Positions 41,855 to 50,293 of a DNA stretch of 64,000 nucleotides are shown one piece after another. The position numbers and the translations under genes are program-made. The notes below the pieces were generated by a model. The model saw only the letters and a list, made by a program, of their open reading frames with translations. It was not told the DNA's origin and did no database searches. This stretch comes from Bacteriovoracaceae bacterium UBA6144. GTDB lineage: Bacteria > Bdellovibrionota > Bacteriovoracia > Bacteriovoracales > Bacteriovoracaceae. Within the stretch, counting starts at the first letter, position 1. The number at the start of each line of letters is the position of its first letter. Location: contig DIVA01000067.1 of assembly GCA_002435705.1 (NCBI GenBank), forward strand, positions 1 to 64,000, read 5' to 3'.

Positions 41855-44698
41855 TTGAGTCATAAGCCATTTCTTGCAGGCCATTGGTTGGCCCGTGATA
41901 TTGAATCGCTTCAAAAGCCCCACAAAGAGGATCTGTCGCCTATTCAGTCGGCTTCACCAGTTAAAAGTAAATTTCCAAGTTTTAATAATAAGTTCAGAAA
42001 GAAAGTCATCGCACAGCCTGCGAACGCACAGGTCGGTTTTCAGGCAGCACAGTGCTTTACGCCAGGCTGGCGTGGCGACTCCCTGACCTCTAAGGCTTCC
42101 AGCAAATTCACACTCCTCCTTGATTCTCTTCAAGAAGATGTAGCCAAAACTCTTACCGTCCAAGAGTTCAATCGCTCTTTGTCTCTAGGGATCTATAATG
42201 AGTTTCTCTCCTACGCCAAGGAAGAGGGGGCTCATGAGTGTGAGCTCGATGACCTGGCTCGTTTTTGGAAAGCGATTAAATCCGATGCGACGACAGAGCG
42301 CCCGGAAATTTTGAACTCATTTATCCGCCTTTACTGCTATCGTGTGGCGGTCATTACACTCTTCAAGCTACGCTTTATTAGCATGCTTTCACTTAAGGCC
42401 AATATCCCCTTAAGTAGTCGCTGCTCACAAAATCCAAATCACTGGTTGGCACAGATTTTCAAAACAGGCACGCGCCATGAACTCAAAGCACGCGTGACAG
42501 AAGCAAATATTTTTTCTTGGTATCGCCCAAAGAACGACCTCACTCCAGTCATTGAAGAGTGGATGAAAAATTCGGTGGAAGTGACGATCGCTGAGCTCAT
42601 TAAATTGACTTCTCCGCGAGTTCAGGGAGAAAAAGCTAATTCCGTTTACTCTCACTCTCTGTCTCACCTGAACTTTGGACTTTTCCTTAATAGTCTTTTG
42701 ATTAATTTTCCATTGTGGATGGAAGCCATCGAGCCCCTTCCGTACTGTAAATTTCAAACGCCTGAAGAACTTGAGATTATTAGCTGTAAATATAGCGGTG
42801 ACTATCTCGAGTCTCTCGCCCTGTCTCACTGGTTGGCGCAGCTAAACAATATCGATATGAAGTGGGATCAAATTCTCTGCCCAGTGTTTAAGGGCAAGGA
42901 TTTTGAGTCGGGACTGTTTTTTAAAGTTCTCAATGAGCTGCAGTTTCTCACTTTCTTAGCTGAAGTGGCAGAGACTCAACAGCAAGCTCCTGTTGATTTC
43001 ATTGCCGGTATCATGGGACATCACTATAAAAACAGAAAGGGCACTCAGGCTTTGCGTGGTCTCTCACTCGATACACCCTTTTCAACCTCCACTTATGACC
43101 GAAATATTTTAAATCTCACTCACCTTCCTAAAAATAATCCTTATCACTTCTTGATGGGTCAAATTGATGATCAAGCAGCGACACTTAAGGCTGGTGGATG
43201 GCTTTTTGTTCTTTCGTCCAAGAGCCTGTTTGCTCCCAGCCAGAAAGAGAGACTTAAATCAATTCAAGAAGAGCTAGAGATTAAGGCCGTGGTTGATCTT
43301 GAAAACGTTAAAGGCAAAGGCGAGCTCTCAAATTGGCTTTATATTTTTAGAAAGCGCATGCCTCATGTGATTCGCTCCGAGAAAGAGTCTATTGCTTGGT
43401 TCAGACTGAGTGCTGATATGCAGAGCTTTCATGACTTTGCGGAAGTCACTGATCTTTTGCGTGACTTCTACCTAACTCATCTCGAAGAAGCTCCCGGTTT
43501 GTGGCAGAAAGACTATGGCACAGGTTATCGCCTCGATTTTTATCAAGATGCTCTGATTGATGGACATTTGATCCACGCTGCCAGTGAAGACCAAAGTCGG
43601 GTGACTCATCCCCGTTTTTTCAAATCTCTCATGGCCAACTGTGTGCCACTAGAATCAGTTTTTGAATTAAGACCAATGAATCCAGATGAATGGCAAAATC
43701 CCCATTCACTGAATATTGGACTCAATCTAGATGGCGCGACTTTTCTCATGGTGGATTGTCGCTACAAAGATCAGACCAAAATTACGCTTCATCCGATTTC
43801 AACTTTTCGTGCGATCTATTTTGAAAATGGATCATCGCTTTGCCACTATTTTCTCATAACTTCTAAGCATAATGGAATTAACCCCAATATCCTGAGAAAG
43901 TATTTTTCCAGCGTCATGGGCCAGCAGATTGTGAACCTTAGTTTTTCGTCTCAGCAGTCAAAGGTCAAAAGCCAGTTGGCTAAGCTTTTAGTTCCCAAAT
44001 GGTTCCAGCGCAGTGAATTCTTGCCGGACAATCTTAGGCCTGCTCTCGATATGTTCACTTGGGATGCGAAGTCTCTGACTTCATCTCAGGCCAGTGAGCT
44101 GACTGATCGTTTTAACTATTTCAAGCAATCAGCTAAAGGCCTCTTTAACAAGTATGCCTGTGACCTCGTGAGTTCACTTGTTGCTTTTGAACAAACTCTA
44201 GAAAAGCTTGTTTCAAATCTTTCTGATCCTCGCTTAGGCAGTCAGATTAATTTTCAAAACCCTGAGTTACAGAAAGCCCTCTCAGAACTTCCTTCCTACC
44301 CCATTCTGCGGCCTGTGCACCCAGATGTGTACGTTGAGTTTTTAGAAGACGTTCAAAGTGAAGACCTCAACAGTGCGTTGACCCGAGTCGATCTAAAAAG
44401 CCAAGTCGATGGTGAACTCCGCTTGTGGAGCCTTGAGTTCTCAAACAGTCAGCGCGTGATCTGTCGCCTGCATTCAGATGAAGGCATGCTGCTTTTTGCG
44501 CATTTTATCGCACAATTTGCCATGGGTCGCTCCATTGGCCAACTCATCAAGGCCCTCAGGCTCCCAAGCCTGACAGACATGCAACGAGTTGTTGGTCAGG
44601 CAAAAACGAAGCAGTCTGTGTTCAATGAGCTCCTGATGTTTACTTCAAATTATCTGGAAGAATGTTTCCGTACACAATTCTTTACGGAGAGCCCTTGA
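41855..44698 (+). CDS. decayed N6-adenine-methylase-like protein with TRD-like region
   Basis: Large protein of 947 residues, not clearly in any family I know. Three parts can be seen. Residues about 70-310 are helical, like the N-terminal domain of HsdM-type methylases. Residues about 320-520 follow the layout of a Rossmann-like N6-adenine methylase: LCPVFKGKDFESG where DPxxGxG is expected, and KAGGWLFVLSSKSLF then KAVVDLENV and WLYIFRKR, matching the conserved region after the NPPY motif in HsdM/type IIG enzymes. The NPPY site itself is only NPYHF. Residues about 640-750 (HNGINPNILRKYFSSVM, then KLLVPKWF) resemble a target-recognition domain end. So the catalytic motifs appear lost while the fold persists. 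TTG start with AGAGGA upstream; dtd overlaps the stop by 4 bp. Confidence 0.5.
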   Translation: MSHKPFLAGHWLARDIESLQKPHKEDLSPIQSASPVKSKFPSFNNKFRKKVIAQPANAQVGFQAAQCFTPGWRGDSLTSKASSKFTLLLDSLQEDVAKTLTVQEFNRSLSLGIYNEFLSYAKEEGAHECELDDLARFWKAIKSDATTERPEILNSFIRLYCYRVAVITLFKLRFISMLSLKANIPLSSRCSQNPNHWLAQIFKTGTRHELKARVTEANIFSWYRPKNDLTPVIEEWMKNSVEVTIAELIKLTSPRVQGEKANSVYSHSLSHLNFGLFLNSLLINFPLWMEAIEPLPYCKFQTPEELEIISCKYSGDYLESLALSHWLAQLNNIDMKWDQILCPVFKGKDFESGLFFKVLNELQFLTFLAEVAETQQQAPVDFIAGIMGHHYKNRKGTQALRGLSLDTPFSTSTYDRNILNLTHLPKNNPYHFLMGQIDDQAATLKAGGWLFVLSSKSLFAPSQKERLKSIQEELEIKAVVDLENVKGKGELSNWLYIFRKRMPHVIRSEKESIAWFRLSADMQSFHDFAEVTDLLRDFYLTHLEEAPGLWQKDYGTGYRLDFYQDALIDGHLIHAASEDQSRVTHPRFFKSLMANCVPLESVFELRPMNPDEWQNPHSLNIGLNLDGATFLMVDCRYKDQTKITLHPISTFRAIYFENGSSLCHYFLITSKHNGINPNILRKYFSSVMGQQIVNLSFSSQQSKVKSQLAKLLVPKWFQRSEFLPDNLRPALDMFTWDAKSLTSSQASELTDRFNYFKQSAKGLFNKYACDLVSSLVAFEQTLEKLVSNLSDPRLGSQINFQNPELQKALSELPSYPILRPVHPDVYVEFLEDVQSEDLNSALTRVDLKSQVDGELRLWSLEFSNSQRVICRLHSDEGMLLFAHFIAQFAMGRSIGQLIKALRLPSLTDMQRVVGQAKTKQSVFNELLMFTSNYLEECFRTQFFTESP

Positions 44699-45132
44699 AG
44701 ATTGTTGTTCAGCGAGCTGATTCGGCAAGAGTGACCGTTGATGACGAAGTGACTGGAGAAATTAAAAAGGGTCTCGTCCTTTTGGTTTGTTTTGAGCAAG
44801 GTGACAATCGGGACCTTATTCCCAGAGCGTGCGAAAAAATCTCAAAACTACGCTGCTTTAACGATGAAGCCGGTAAAATGAACCTCAATATTCAACAGAT
44901 TGAAGGTGAAATTCTCTCCGTCTCTCAATTTACTTTAAGCTGGGATGGCTCCGGCGGTCACAGACCTAGTTTTGAAAGATCTCTCCACCCAGGTGAAGCC
45001 CGCATGCTTTGGCTCGATTTTAATCGAACCTTGCGAGGCTTTGGAATCAATGTGCATGAGGGAAGATTCGGGTGTGAAATGAAGGTGCAAATCACCAATG
45101 ACGGACCTGTCACCTTCATCATGAATTTCTAG
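44695..45132 (+). CDS. dtd: D-aminoacyl-tRNA deacylase (DTD)
   Basis: Proofreading enzyme that removes D-amino acids and glycine mis-charged on tRNA. Starting at TTG 44695 the protein opens with MKIVVQRADSARV, exactly as DTDs do; GGAG lies 6 nt upstream and the TTG overlaps the previous stop (TTGA). An in-frame ATG at 44662 is rejected. The SVSQFTL motif and the cis-proline motif NDGPVTF form the active site. Length 145 residues is normal. The overlap suggests co-transcription with the methylase-like gene. The 3' end shares a CTAG stop overlap. Confidence 0.95.
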   Translation: MKIVVQRADSARVTVDDEVTGEIKKGLVLLVCFEQGDNRDLIPRACEKISKLRCFNDEAGKMNLNIQQIEGEILSVSQFTLSWDGSGGHRPSFERSLHPGEARMLWLDFNRTLRGFGINVHEGRFGCEMKVQITNDGPVTFIMNF

Positions 45133-46469
45133 TTAAACGTTACTTCATTAAGCTTCTGCTGTAGATCTCTCTTCTTACCTTTTACAACATTCACTAAAGT
45201 TCTGTTTGGATTAGCGTTTAGGGTAATGATGACTTCGGCTCCAATTATCGCTCCGTCATTTCCCAGACGATTCTTCACCAGAGCCTCTAGACCATTGTCA
45301 CGAATCAGATCCATGGCAATTAACACGTTCACATCCACACCTTCCATACTTGATGTGGTGTCAGCGATGTAGTTGAGTTCATGGACGTTGAAACAGAGAT
45401 TGGTTGCATTAAGCTTCACTTCATATTTATCAGTAGATCTCAAACCTTGAAGTTTAAGATCACCAAAGACCAAGCGCTGACCAAAAGCTTGAATCACTTG
45501 CGCAAGTACTTCTGGATCAACTGTAACCTCTCCATCCTGCACTTCCATACTTGCTTTCAGGCGGAGCGCTTGATTGGTTAAGAGCTTACGAATATCCACA
45601 TTCGTTGGCTCGTCTTGGTTCATCACTTCAGTCACGTCTGCCGCAACAGTCGAAATCTCAGGACTCTTTGTTTCTTCGATTTTTGTCTCTCTCACTCTCT
45701 GAGGCAAGGGCTGAAAACTCATCTGCTCAAGCACAGTTGTGTGATAGTCGGTAAAGACTTGGGCGGTGACAGGCATGCCTTGGCCAGCTAGCGCCTTCTG
45801 CACCAACTGATCAACCATCGCCGCTGCTCTGGCGCTGCCGGTATTGAGAAGAGAGAGCGCCTTATGCTCCATTTCTCTTCTATGACGTAGAAGAGCAAGT
45901 TCTTTGAGTCCAAAAATAAAGAGAGAACCCATGAACATCATGAAGGCTGCAGCAACCAGGAGTTCGTCACGCAAACGTGCCTCGCGGTACTGACCATACA
46001 CAGAGTCGAGTTGATCCGTAAGATCAATTTTGAGCTCTTCAATTTTCATAAACTTTTCATTGATAGCATTCATAGGAACTTCAACACCACCGGCCTGTGC
46101 TCCCACTACCTTCACTACTTTTTCATGAAACCAATGCACCTCACTTAAGAGCTCATTATAATAAACACTTGCTTTGGGTAGCGTGCTCATATCAACGCCA
46201 GAAGCTTTAGCTCCTTCTTTGAGGCATTCATCTGTGAGGGCCATGAAGTCACGCTTGAGATAGGGACCGTTGATATCTTTAATCATCGCAGCAGTGAAAG
46301 TTTGATTCACGCGAGAGAAACAAGTGCTCACACCGGTTTGAACTCGTGCCAATTTTTCAGACATCGAAACGTTTGAGTGAAATTCCCAGAAACCGATGAC
46401 GGTCAGGGCGAGAGAGAAACCGCAGAAAAGAAGGATCTTCTCAACTGCGATGGTCTGTAATTTTTTCAT
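45129..46469 (-). CDS. two-TM membrane protein resembling a decayed histidine kinase
   Basis: Membrane protein of 446 residues. TM1 is about residues 7-26, a 150-residue periplasmic helical region follows, and TM2 is about 182-202; this layout is that of four-helix-bundle sensors of kinases and chemoreceptors. After a helical stretch and a linker rich in Glu/Thr, the C-terminal 130 residues resemble an HATPase domain in arrangement (LTNQALRLKAS, IRDNGLEALVKNRLG, AEVIITL) but I see no H-box, N-box or G-boxes. AAGGAAG precedes ATG 46469. It is probably a catalytically dead sensor. Its partner is unknown. Confidence 0.5.
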   Translation of the reverse strand: MKKLQTIAVEKILLFCGFSLALTVIGFWEFHSNVSMSEKLARVQTGVSTCFSRVNQTFTAAMIKDINGPYLKRDFMALTDECLKEGAKASGVDMSTLPKASVYYNELLSEVHWFHEKVVKVVGAQAGGVEVPMNAINEKFMKIEELKIDLTDQLDSVYGQYREARLRDELLVAAAFMMFMGSLFIFGLKELALLRHRREMEHKALSLLNTGSARAAAMVDQLVQKALAGQGMPVTAQVFTDYHTTVLEQMSFQPLPQRVRETKIEETKSPEISTVAADVTEVMNQDEPTNVDIRKLLTNQALRLKASMEVQDGEVTVDPEVLAQVIQAFGQRLVFGDLKLQGLRSTDKYEVKLNATNLCFNVHELNYIADTTSSMEGVDVNVLIAMDLIRDNGLEALVKNRLGNDGAIIGAEVIITLNANPNRTLVNVVKGKKRDLQQKLNEVTFN

Positions 46470-46672
46470 ATTTTCTTCCTTAAAAACACTCTGGATTTCA
46501 TTCATTGAATCCGCCTTTATTCTCTCAATGACGTCCTCGTCGCGTCAAGGCGGGCAAAACCTGTCTTTCTTACTCGGATAGCCTTTGTTTCAACAACTTG
46601 AGCCCAAAGACCGAGTAGACTGATTGCCCAATCCTGACAAGTGCTGGTAAAATTCTCTTTGTCGGAGGATCT

Positions 46673-47530
46673 GTGCAAAAAGACTTGGTTACGATCACAG
46701 TTAATACTCGCCTCACACTTGTAGCTGCACTTTTGCTGCTGGCCCATGCTCTTGCACTTTTTTCACAAATCAACTGGCTACCGGAATTTTCCAAAGAAGA
46801 AAATAACGAGAGTCGCACCCTCAATATCCGCGAGATCCGAACCTTAGGTGAAAAAAATTCCAAAATTAAAGATAGAGTTTTAGTCACTAAAGACCAAGCT
46901 CAAAAACCGAAACAAGATCCTTTTGCAGCTGCTGCGAAAATGAATGAACCGCTTAAGCCTCAACAAAAGTCAGAACCTAAAAAGTTAGCTCAAGAAACCA
47001 TACAGAAAAACCCTTATCGACCTGAGGCTCCCTCAACAGCTCTGGAAAAACTCATGACGAGAGTTGAACCGGTGACTCAGGTGGCAACACGGACTCAAGG
47101 GGGCGGAGCCCAACTGGGTGGCTCTCCTACGCTAACAAAGAGTTTAATGAACATGCAGGTCGAAACTCCTGAAGGCGTTTCGATGGATGAACTGAATAAG
47201 TTTGAACTGATGTTTTATGGATTTCAAAAACGAATGATGGAAAAATATTTCTCCTCCATCGTGTTGAATGTTCGTAATTATGAAAAACGCTATTCTATGA
47301 AAACTCTGATCCCAGAGGGTCAGCATACCATGACAGGTCGAGTGACCTTCGACTCTGATGGAAACATCAAACAGATCCAGATGGTACGCTGGACACAAGC
47401 AGAGAAACTCCAAGCGATGTTTGAAGACATCCTTAAATCGATGCACACACTTCCAAACCCACCGAAAATGCTTCGAAACAAAGATGGTGAATTTGTAGTT
47501 TTTTATACGTTCTTAATCGACAACACTTAG
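46673..47530 (+). CDS. TonB/energy-transducer-like protein, GTG start
   Basis: Protein of 285 residues with TonB-like layout: one N-terminal TM helix (about 13-33), a Lys/Pro/Gln-rich spacer (about 60-140) and a C-terminal globular domain (about 180-285) containing GRVTFDSDGNIKQIQMVRW and ILKSMHTLPNPP, the pattern of TonB C-terminal-like and AgmX-type domains. GTG 46673 is preceded by GGAGGAT. No exbB or exbD is next to it. A role in passing force or signal to the outer membrane is inference. Divergent from the kinase-like gene; shares a TTAG stop overlap with the anti-sigma-like gene. Confidence 0.6.
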   Translation: MQKDLVTITVNTRLTLVAALLLLAHALALFSQINWLPEFSKEENNESRTLNIREIRTLGEKNSKIKDRVLVTKDQAQKPKQDPFAAAAKMNEPLKPQQKSEPKKLAQETIQKNPYRPEAPSTALEKLMTRVEPVTQVATRTQGGGAQLGGSPTLTKSLMNMQVETPEGVSMDELNKFELMFYGFQKRMMEKYFSSIVLNVRNYEKRYSMKTLIPEGQHTMTGRVTFDSDGNIKQIQMVRWTQAEKLQAMFEDILKSMHTLPNPPKMLRNKDGEFVVFYTFLIDNT

Positions 47531-47826
47531 AGTTTTTCTTTAACCCAGCTTGAAAATTTCTCAATCACATTACTTGTTTCGGCATGAAAGAGATTCTCAA
47601 TGACTTCTTTTAATTCACTTTCTATCTGGTTTTGTGCCTCAGAAGTAAAACTAAAATGAGGGATGCTATTCTTAAGATTATTGTATTCTGTTTGCTTGAG
47701 TTTAAAGTAGTCCGCAAACTCACGATTCGAACCAATAAAAGACTCTAGCTCCGTTCTTTCACTCTCACTCAAAGTGCCATCAAAATAAGCCGGAATCTTT
47801 CGAGCAAAATGTTCGCGATTCATCAT
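47527..47826 (-). CDS. putative anti-sigma factor-like small protein
   Basis: Cytosolic protein of 99 residues. Its opening (KIPAYFDGTLSESERTELESFI) has the helical layout of the zinc-finger anti-sigma domain (ASD) in which a LxxYLDGELsxxExxxLExHL pattern occurs, but the His and Cys ligands are missing. The rest is helical. Its ATG overlaps the stop of the sigma-like gene as ATGA, which is the standard arrangement of ECF sigma and anti-sigma genes. No TM segment, so it would be a soluble regulator. The assignment depends largely on context. Confidence 0.45.
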   Translation of the reverse strand: MMNREHFARKIPAYFDGTLSESERTELESFIGSNREFADYFKLKQTEYNNLKNSIPHFSFTSEAQNQIESELKEVIENLFHAETSNVIEKFSSWVKEKL

Positions 47827-48314
47827 AGAGACAGCTCCTGAGAGCGCTTAAGCCCACCGGACAGGATGAATCTTGAATTATGAATTTTTTCTATGACTTC
47901 AAACTTTTTCAAACCAAGGGCGGATTCTATCTCGGGGATGCTCCAGCCCTGATCATACTTTAGCCATGCGACCACTCGCGTGCTGGGATCGAGGTGGTAA
48001 AACTCACGGTGCTCAACACCATCGTAGCGGATCTGGAGTTGAGTGGCTCTTCTCATTCCCAAGTGCACCATTACTTTAATCCAGCTTTTAAGCATTAAGC
48101 GTCTGAGATGAATTTGATCTTTCTTATCTGATTCATCCCAATCACGATCTAACCACAAAGATTTTTCTTTTAAGAGGTATTGAGTAAATGAATCGACAAT
48201 AAGCTGCTGCGCCTGAAGATCGTCAGGTAAAAGACTCATGGCCAGTGAGTGGCATTTGGGAAGTAGAGGCTGAATAAGATTAAAGAGATCTTTCTTTCGC
48301 ACGAGTTCAATCAT
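47823..48314 (-). CDS. divergent ECF-type sigma factor-like protein
   Basis: Protein of 163 residues. The C-terminal 50 residues look like sigma region 4: LDPSTRVVAWLKYDQGWSIP, then EIESALGLKKFEVIEKIHNS, corresponding to the LxPxxRxVxxLxxxEGxSxxEIAxxLGxSxxTVxxxLxxAR pattern. Region 2 would lie in residues 15-60 but lacks the clear DxxQExF motif. It may be a functional but diverged ECF sigma factor or a decayed one. I start at ATG 48314 with GAGGGG about 8 nt upstream, rather than TTG 48329. Coupled to the anti-sigma-like gene by ATGA; divergent from a lipoprotein gene it might control. Confidence 0.5.
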   Translation of the reverse strand: MIELVRKKDLFNLIQPLLPKCHSLAMSLLPDDLQAQQLIVDSFTQYLLKEKSLWLDRDWDESDKKDQIHLRRLMLKSWIKVMVHLGMRRATQLQIRYDGVEHREFYHLDPSTRVVAWLKYDQGWSIPEIESALGLKKFEVIEKIHNSRFILSGGLKRSQELSL

Positions 48315-48482
48315 AGCAACACCCCTCAAGGGAGGTAAAGGGTAGAATTTACGTCCTTTTTGTTATGTTTTCAGGCACTTATCCTTTTATTCCCGATTCA
48401 CGGTCAAGTTTTATGCTCCCTATCCGATAAGTAAGATGTATTGGGCCCAAAAGAGTGGTCCACAACTTTGAAAGGTCTATTT

Positions 48483-49352
48483 ATGAAACGACTTCAATTG
48501 CGCTTCACCTTCTTCATGCTGCTCTTGGCACTAGTCTCAGCTTGTACTGAAAAAGTTGTGACCGACTCGAGTTCACAAACAAATAATCCCGTTTCCAGCA
48601 CTGGTGGTACCAACGGTGGCACCACATCTGGCTCGACCACAGGTACTACTGTCGGTGGAACCACTTCTGGCTCAACCACAGGCACTACGGTCGGTGGAAC
48701 AACTGGCGGGACACCGGCGAATGTATTTAAATTCAACGTTCTGCTATCAGGACGTCCCTACGTAGATCAATCACCTTATTGGTACCCAGGCTTTTATCCT
48801 TCAGGCTACTCATCCTCCGTGCATGGTGGTGACTTCCTTCAGATTAGTTCCGGAAACATTAACGTTTTTAAGTCTGACTTCCGCTTCAAGGCCAGAGTGA
48901 AAGTACTCTCAGAGCCACCAATCACTGGCGGAGTACAAACTTGTTTTCTCAGAACAAGTGGATCGAATAATTCAACAACCTATCCGTACTCAAAACTACG
49001 CCTGGAAGTGGCGATTAGAGATGTCGTCTTTAATGCGAGTAATAATTCTTATACGATCGGAAGTCGCTATGCTTCGAAGAATCTCGATAGCGTCTCAGTC
49101 AACTCATACTCAGCTGTGCTAGATTGGTCTAAAAACCAATTCCCCACGCGCACACCGGCCACAGGAAATGACAACTCGAGCGCCGGGCCTTTGCAGTCAG
49201 GGATCGTTGGTCACGTCGTTGAAGTTCATAATGTGATGTCAGATACAGAACATCTTCAGAATGGCGGTACAACAGTGTTCAAATACCATCCCAATACACG
49301 CTGCTGGAAGCTGGAGTTGGAGTTGGCCACTGATCTCACTCAAGACATCTAG
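48483..49352 (+). CDS. surface lipoprotein with Gly/Ser/Thr repeat linker
   Basis: Predicted lipoprotein of 289 residues; the lipobox is LVSAC (Cys21). Residues about 40-78 form a flexible linker of two TTSGSTTGTTVGG repeats. The remaining 200 residues look like a beta-rich globular domain with two or three cysteines (TCFLR, TRCWKL). The function is unknown. ATG 48483 has AAAGG 9 nt upstream; the frame is open to an ATG at 48441 which would put 14 residues before the signal. Divergent from the sigma-like gene, with 168 bp between them; shares a CTAG stop overlap with the GshB-like gene. Confidence 0.62.
   Translation: MKRLQLRFTFFMLLLALVSACTEKVVTDSSSQTNNPVSSTGGTNGGTTSGSTTGTTVGGTTSGSTTGTTVGGTTGGTPANVFKFNVLLSGRPYVDQSPYWYPGFYPSGYSSSVHGGDFLQISSGNINVFKSDFRFKARVKVLSEPPITGGVQTCFLRTSGSNNSTTYPYSKLRLEVAIRDVVFNASNNSYTIGSRYASKNLDSVSVNSYSAVLDWSKNQFPTRTPATGNDNSSAGPLQSGIVGHVVEVHNVMSDTEHLQNGGTTVFKYHPNTRCWKLELELATDLTQDI
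48621..48698 (+). repeat. two tandem 39-bp units in lipoprotein linker
   Basis: Units 48621-48659 and 48660-48698 differ at a few third positions and both encode TTSGSTTGTTVGG. The linker length could vary between strains by in-frame gain or loss. Confidence 0.9.
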
Positions 49353-50293
49353 ATCAATTTCAAAATATCTAGAGCAAGGTTTCTCTGGTGGGCGTGACTG
49401 ACTTCTACTAGAAGGCCTGGGCAGGTGATATTCACTTCCGTGGGTACAGCTCCTAGAATATCAAAGGCGACCCAATCCACCCCACTCTCTGAGAGTTCTC
49501 GACAGATCTCAGCGCACTTGACCCTCACACTGGCCGTTAATTCAATTTTTTCAAAGGCAGCTCCTTGCGCGATATTCGAGAGGAACTCACCTGACTTGGG
49601 TTTCTTAAGGATGCTGCCAATATGTTGGCCAGCATAGTAGATGGCACGAATCTCACCTTTGTAAACTTCGGGCATGAAGCTTTGGACTACAATCGGACCC
49701 GAGAGTTCGCGGGCCTTGGTCTTAAAGCGCTGATCAAGCTCAGACGAAGTAAGATCCCATTTTTCAACGCCGATTCCCGAATAGAGATCAAGTGGTTTTA
49801 AAATGATCTCTGTGACGCCTTGTTGTTTTAAACTTTCTTTAAAAGCGCTGAATCCATCAAAATCTTCACCAACCCAACTCGCGACACTTCCTGCTTGCTG
49901 ATAGGCCAATAATTTTTCATTAAACTGCATAATGCCACGAGGACGATTGATCACACGCACACCCTGCCGCTCCCATTGATCTAATAGCCACAGGTAACGC
50001 AGATAGCGGCCATCAAAGGGTGGATCCAGACGCATGTGAAGGATGTCCCCACTTTGAGGATTAAGCATGAGCTGGCCCGCGAGAGAGAAATTTTTTAAAT
50101 AAAATCCATCAAACTGGCCTTGGAAGCGATGGGCCTTAACCACCAATTCACCATTGGACCAATTGAGATCTTTCTCGAAGATCAAATAACACTCAATCCC
50201 TTGTGCTTGAGCCGTGAGAGCAAGCAAGAGAGTTGAATCTTTTTTAAGGTTTAATTTTTCGAGAGGATCAATGTAAAAAAGCTGTCTCATCAT
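49349..50293 (-). CDS. gshB: glutathione synthetase-like ATP-grasp ligase (GshB family)
   Basis: ATP-grasp ligase of 314 residues, by homology the enzyme joining glycine to gamma-glutamylcysteine. IDPLEKLNLKKDSTLLLA at the N-terminus mirrors the GshB opening DPxxxINxxKDTT. MRLDPPFD, then NRPRGIMQFNEKL, KPLDLYSGIGVEKWD, GEIRAIYYAG and DILGAVPTEVNITCPG follow in GshB order. The substitution DPLxxYSGxGV for the usual PxxxxGGxGI is mild. ATG 50293 forms TAATG with the previous stop, which decides the start; upstream in-frame codons lie inside that gene. No gshA is nearby. A peptide-ligase role other than glutathione synthesis is possible. Confidence 0.78.
   Translation of the reverse strand: MMRQLFYIDPLEKLNLKKDSTLLLALTAQAQGIECYLIFEKDLNWSNGELVVKAHRFQGQFDGFYLKNFSLAGQLMLNPQSGDILHMRLDPPFDGRYLRYLWLLDQWERQGVRVINRPRGIMQFNEKLLAYQQAGSVASWVGEDFDGFSAFKESLKQQGVTEIILKPLDLYSGIGVEKWDLTSSELDQRFKTKARELSGPIVVQSFMPEVYKGEIRAIYYAGQHIGSILKKPKSGEFLSNIAQGAAFEKIELTASVRVKCAEICRELSESGVDWVAFDILGAVPTEVNITCPGLLVEVSHAHQRNLALDILKLI

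Noticed and set aside
41855..44698. Active restriction-modification system
   Set aside because: SAM and NPPY motifs look lost and there is no nuclease motif or partner gene in the neighbourhood.
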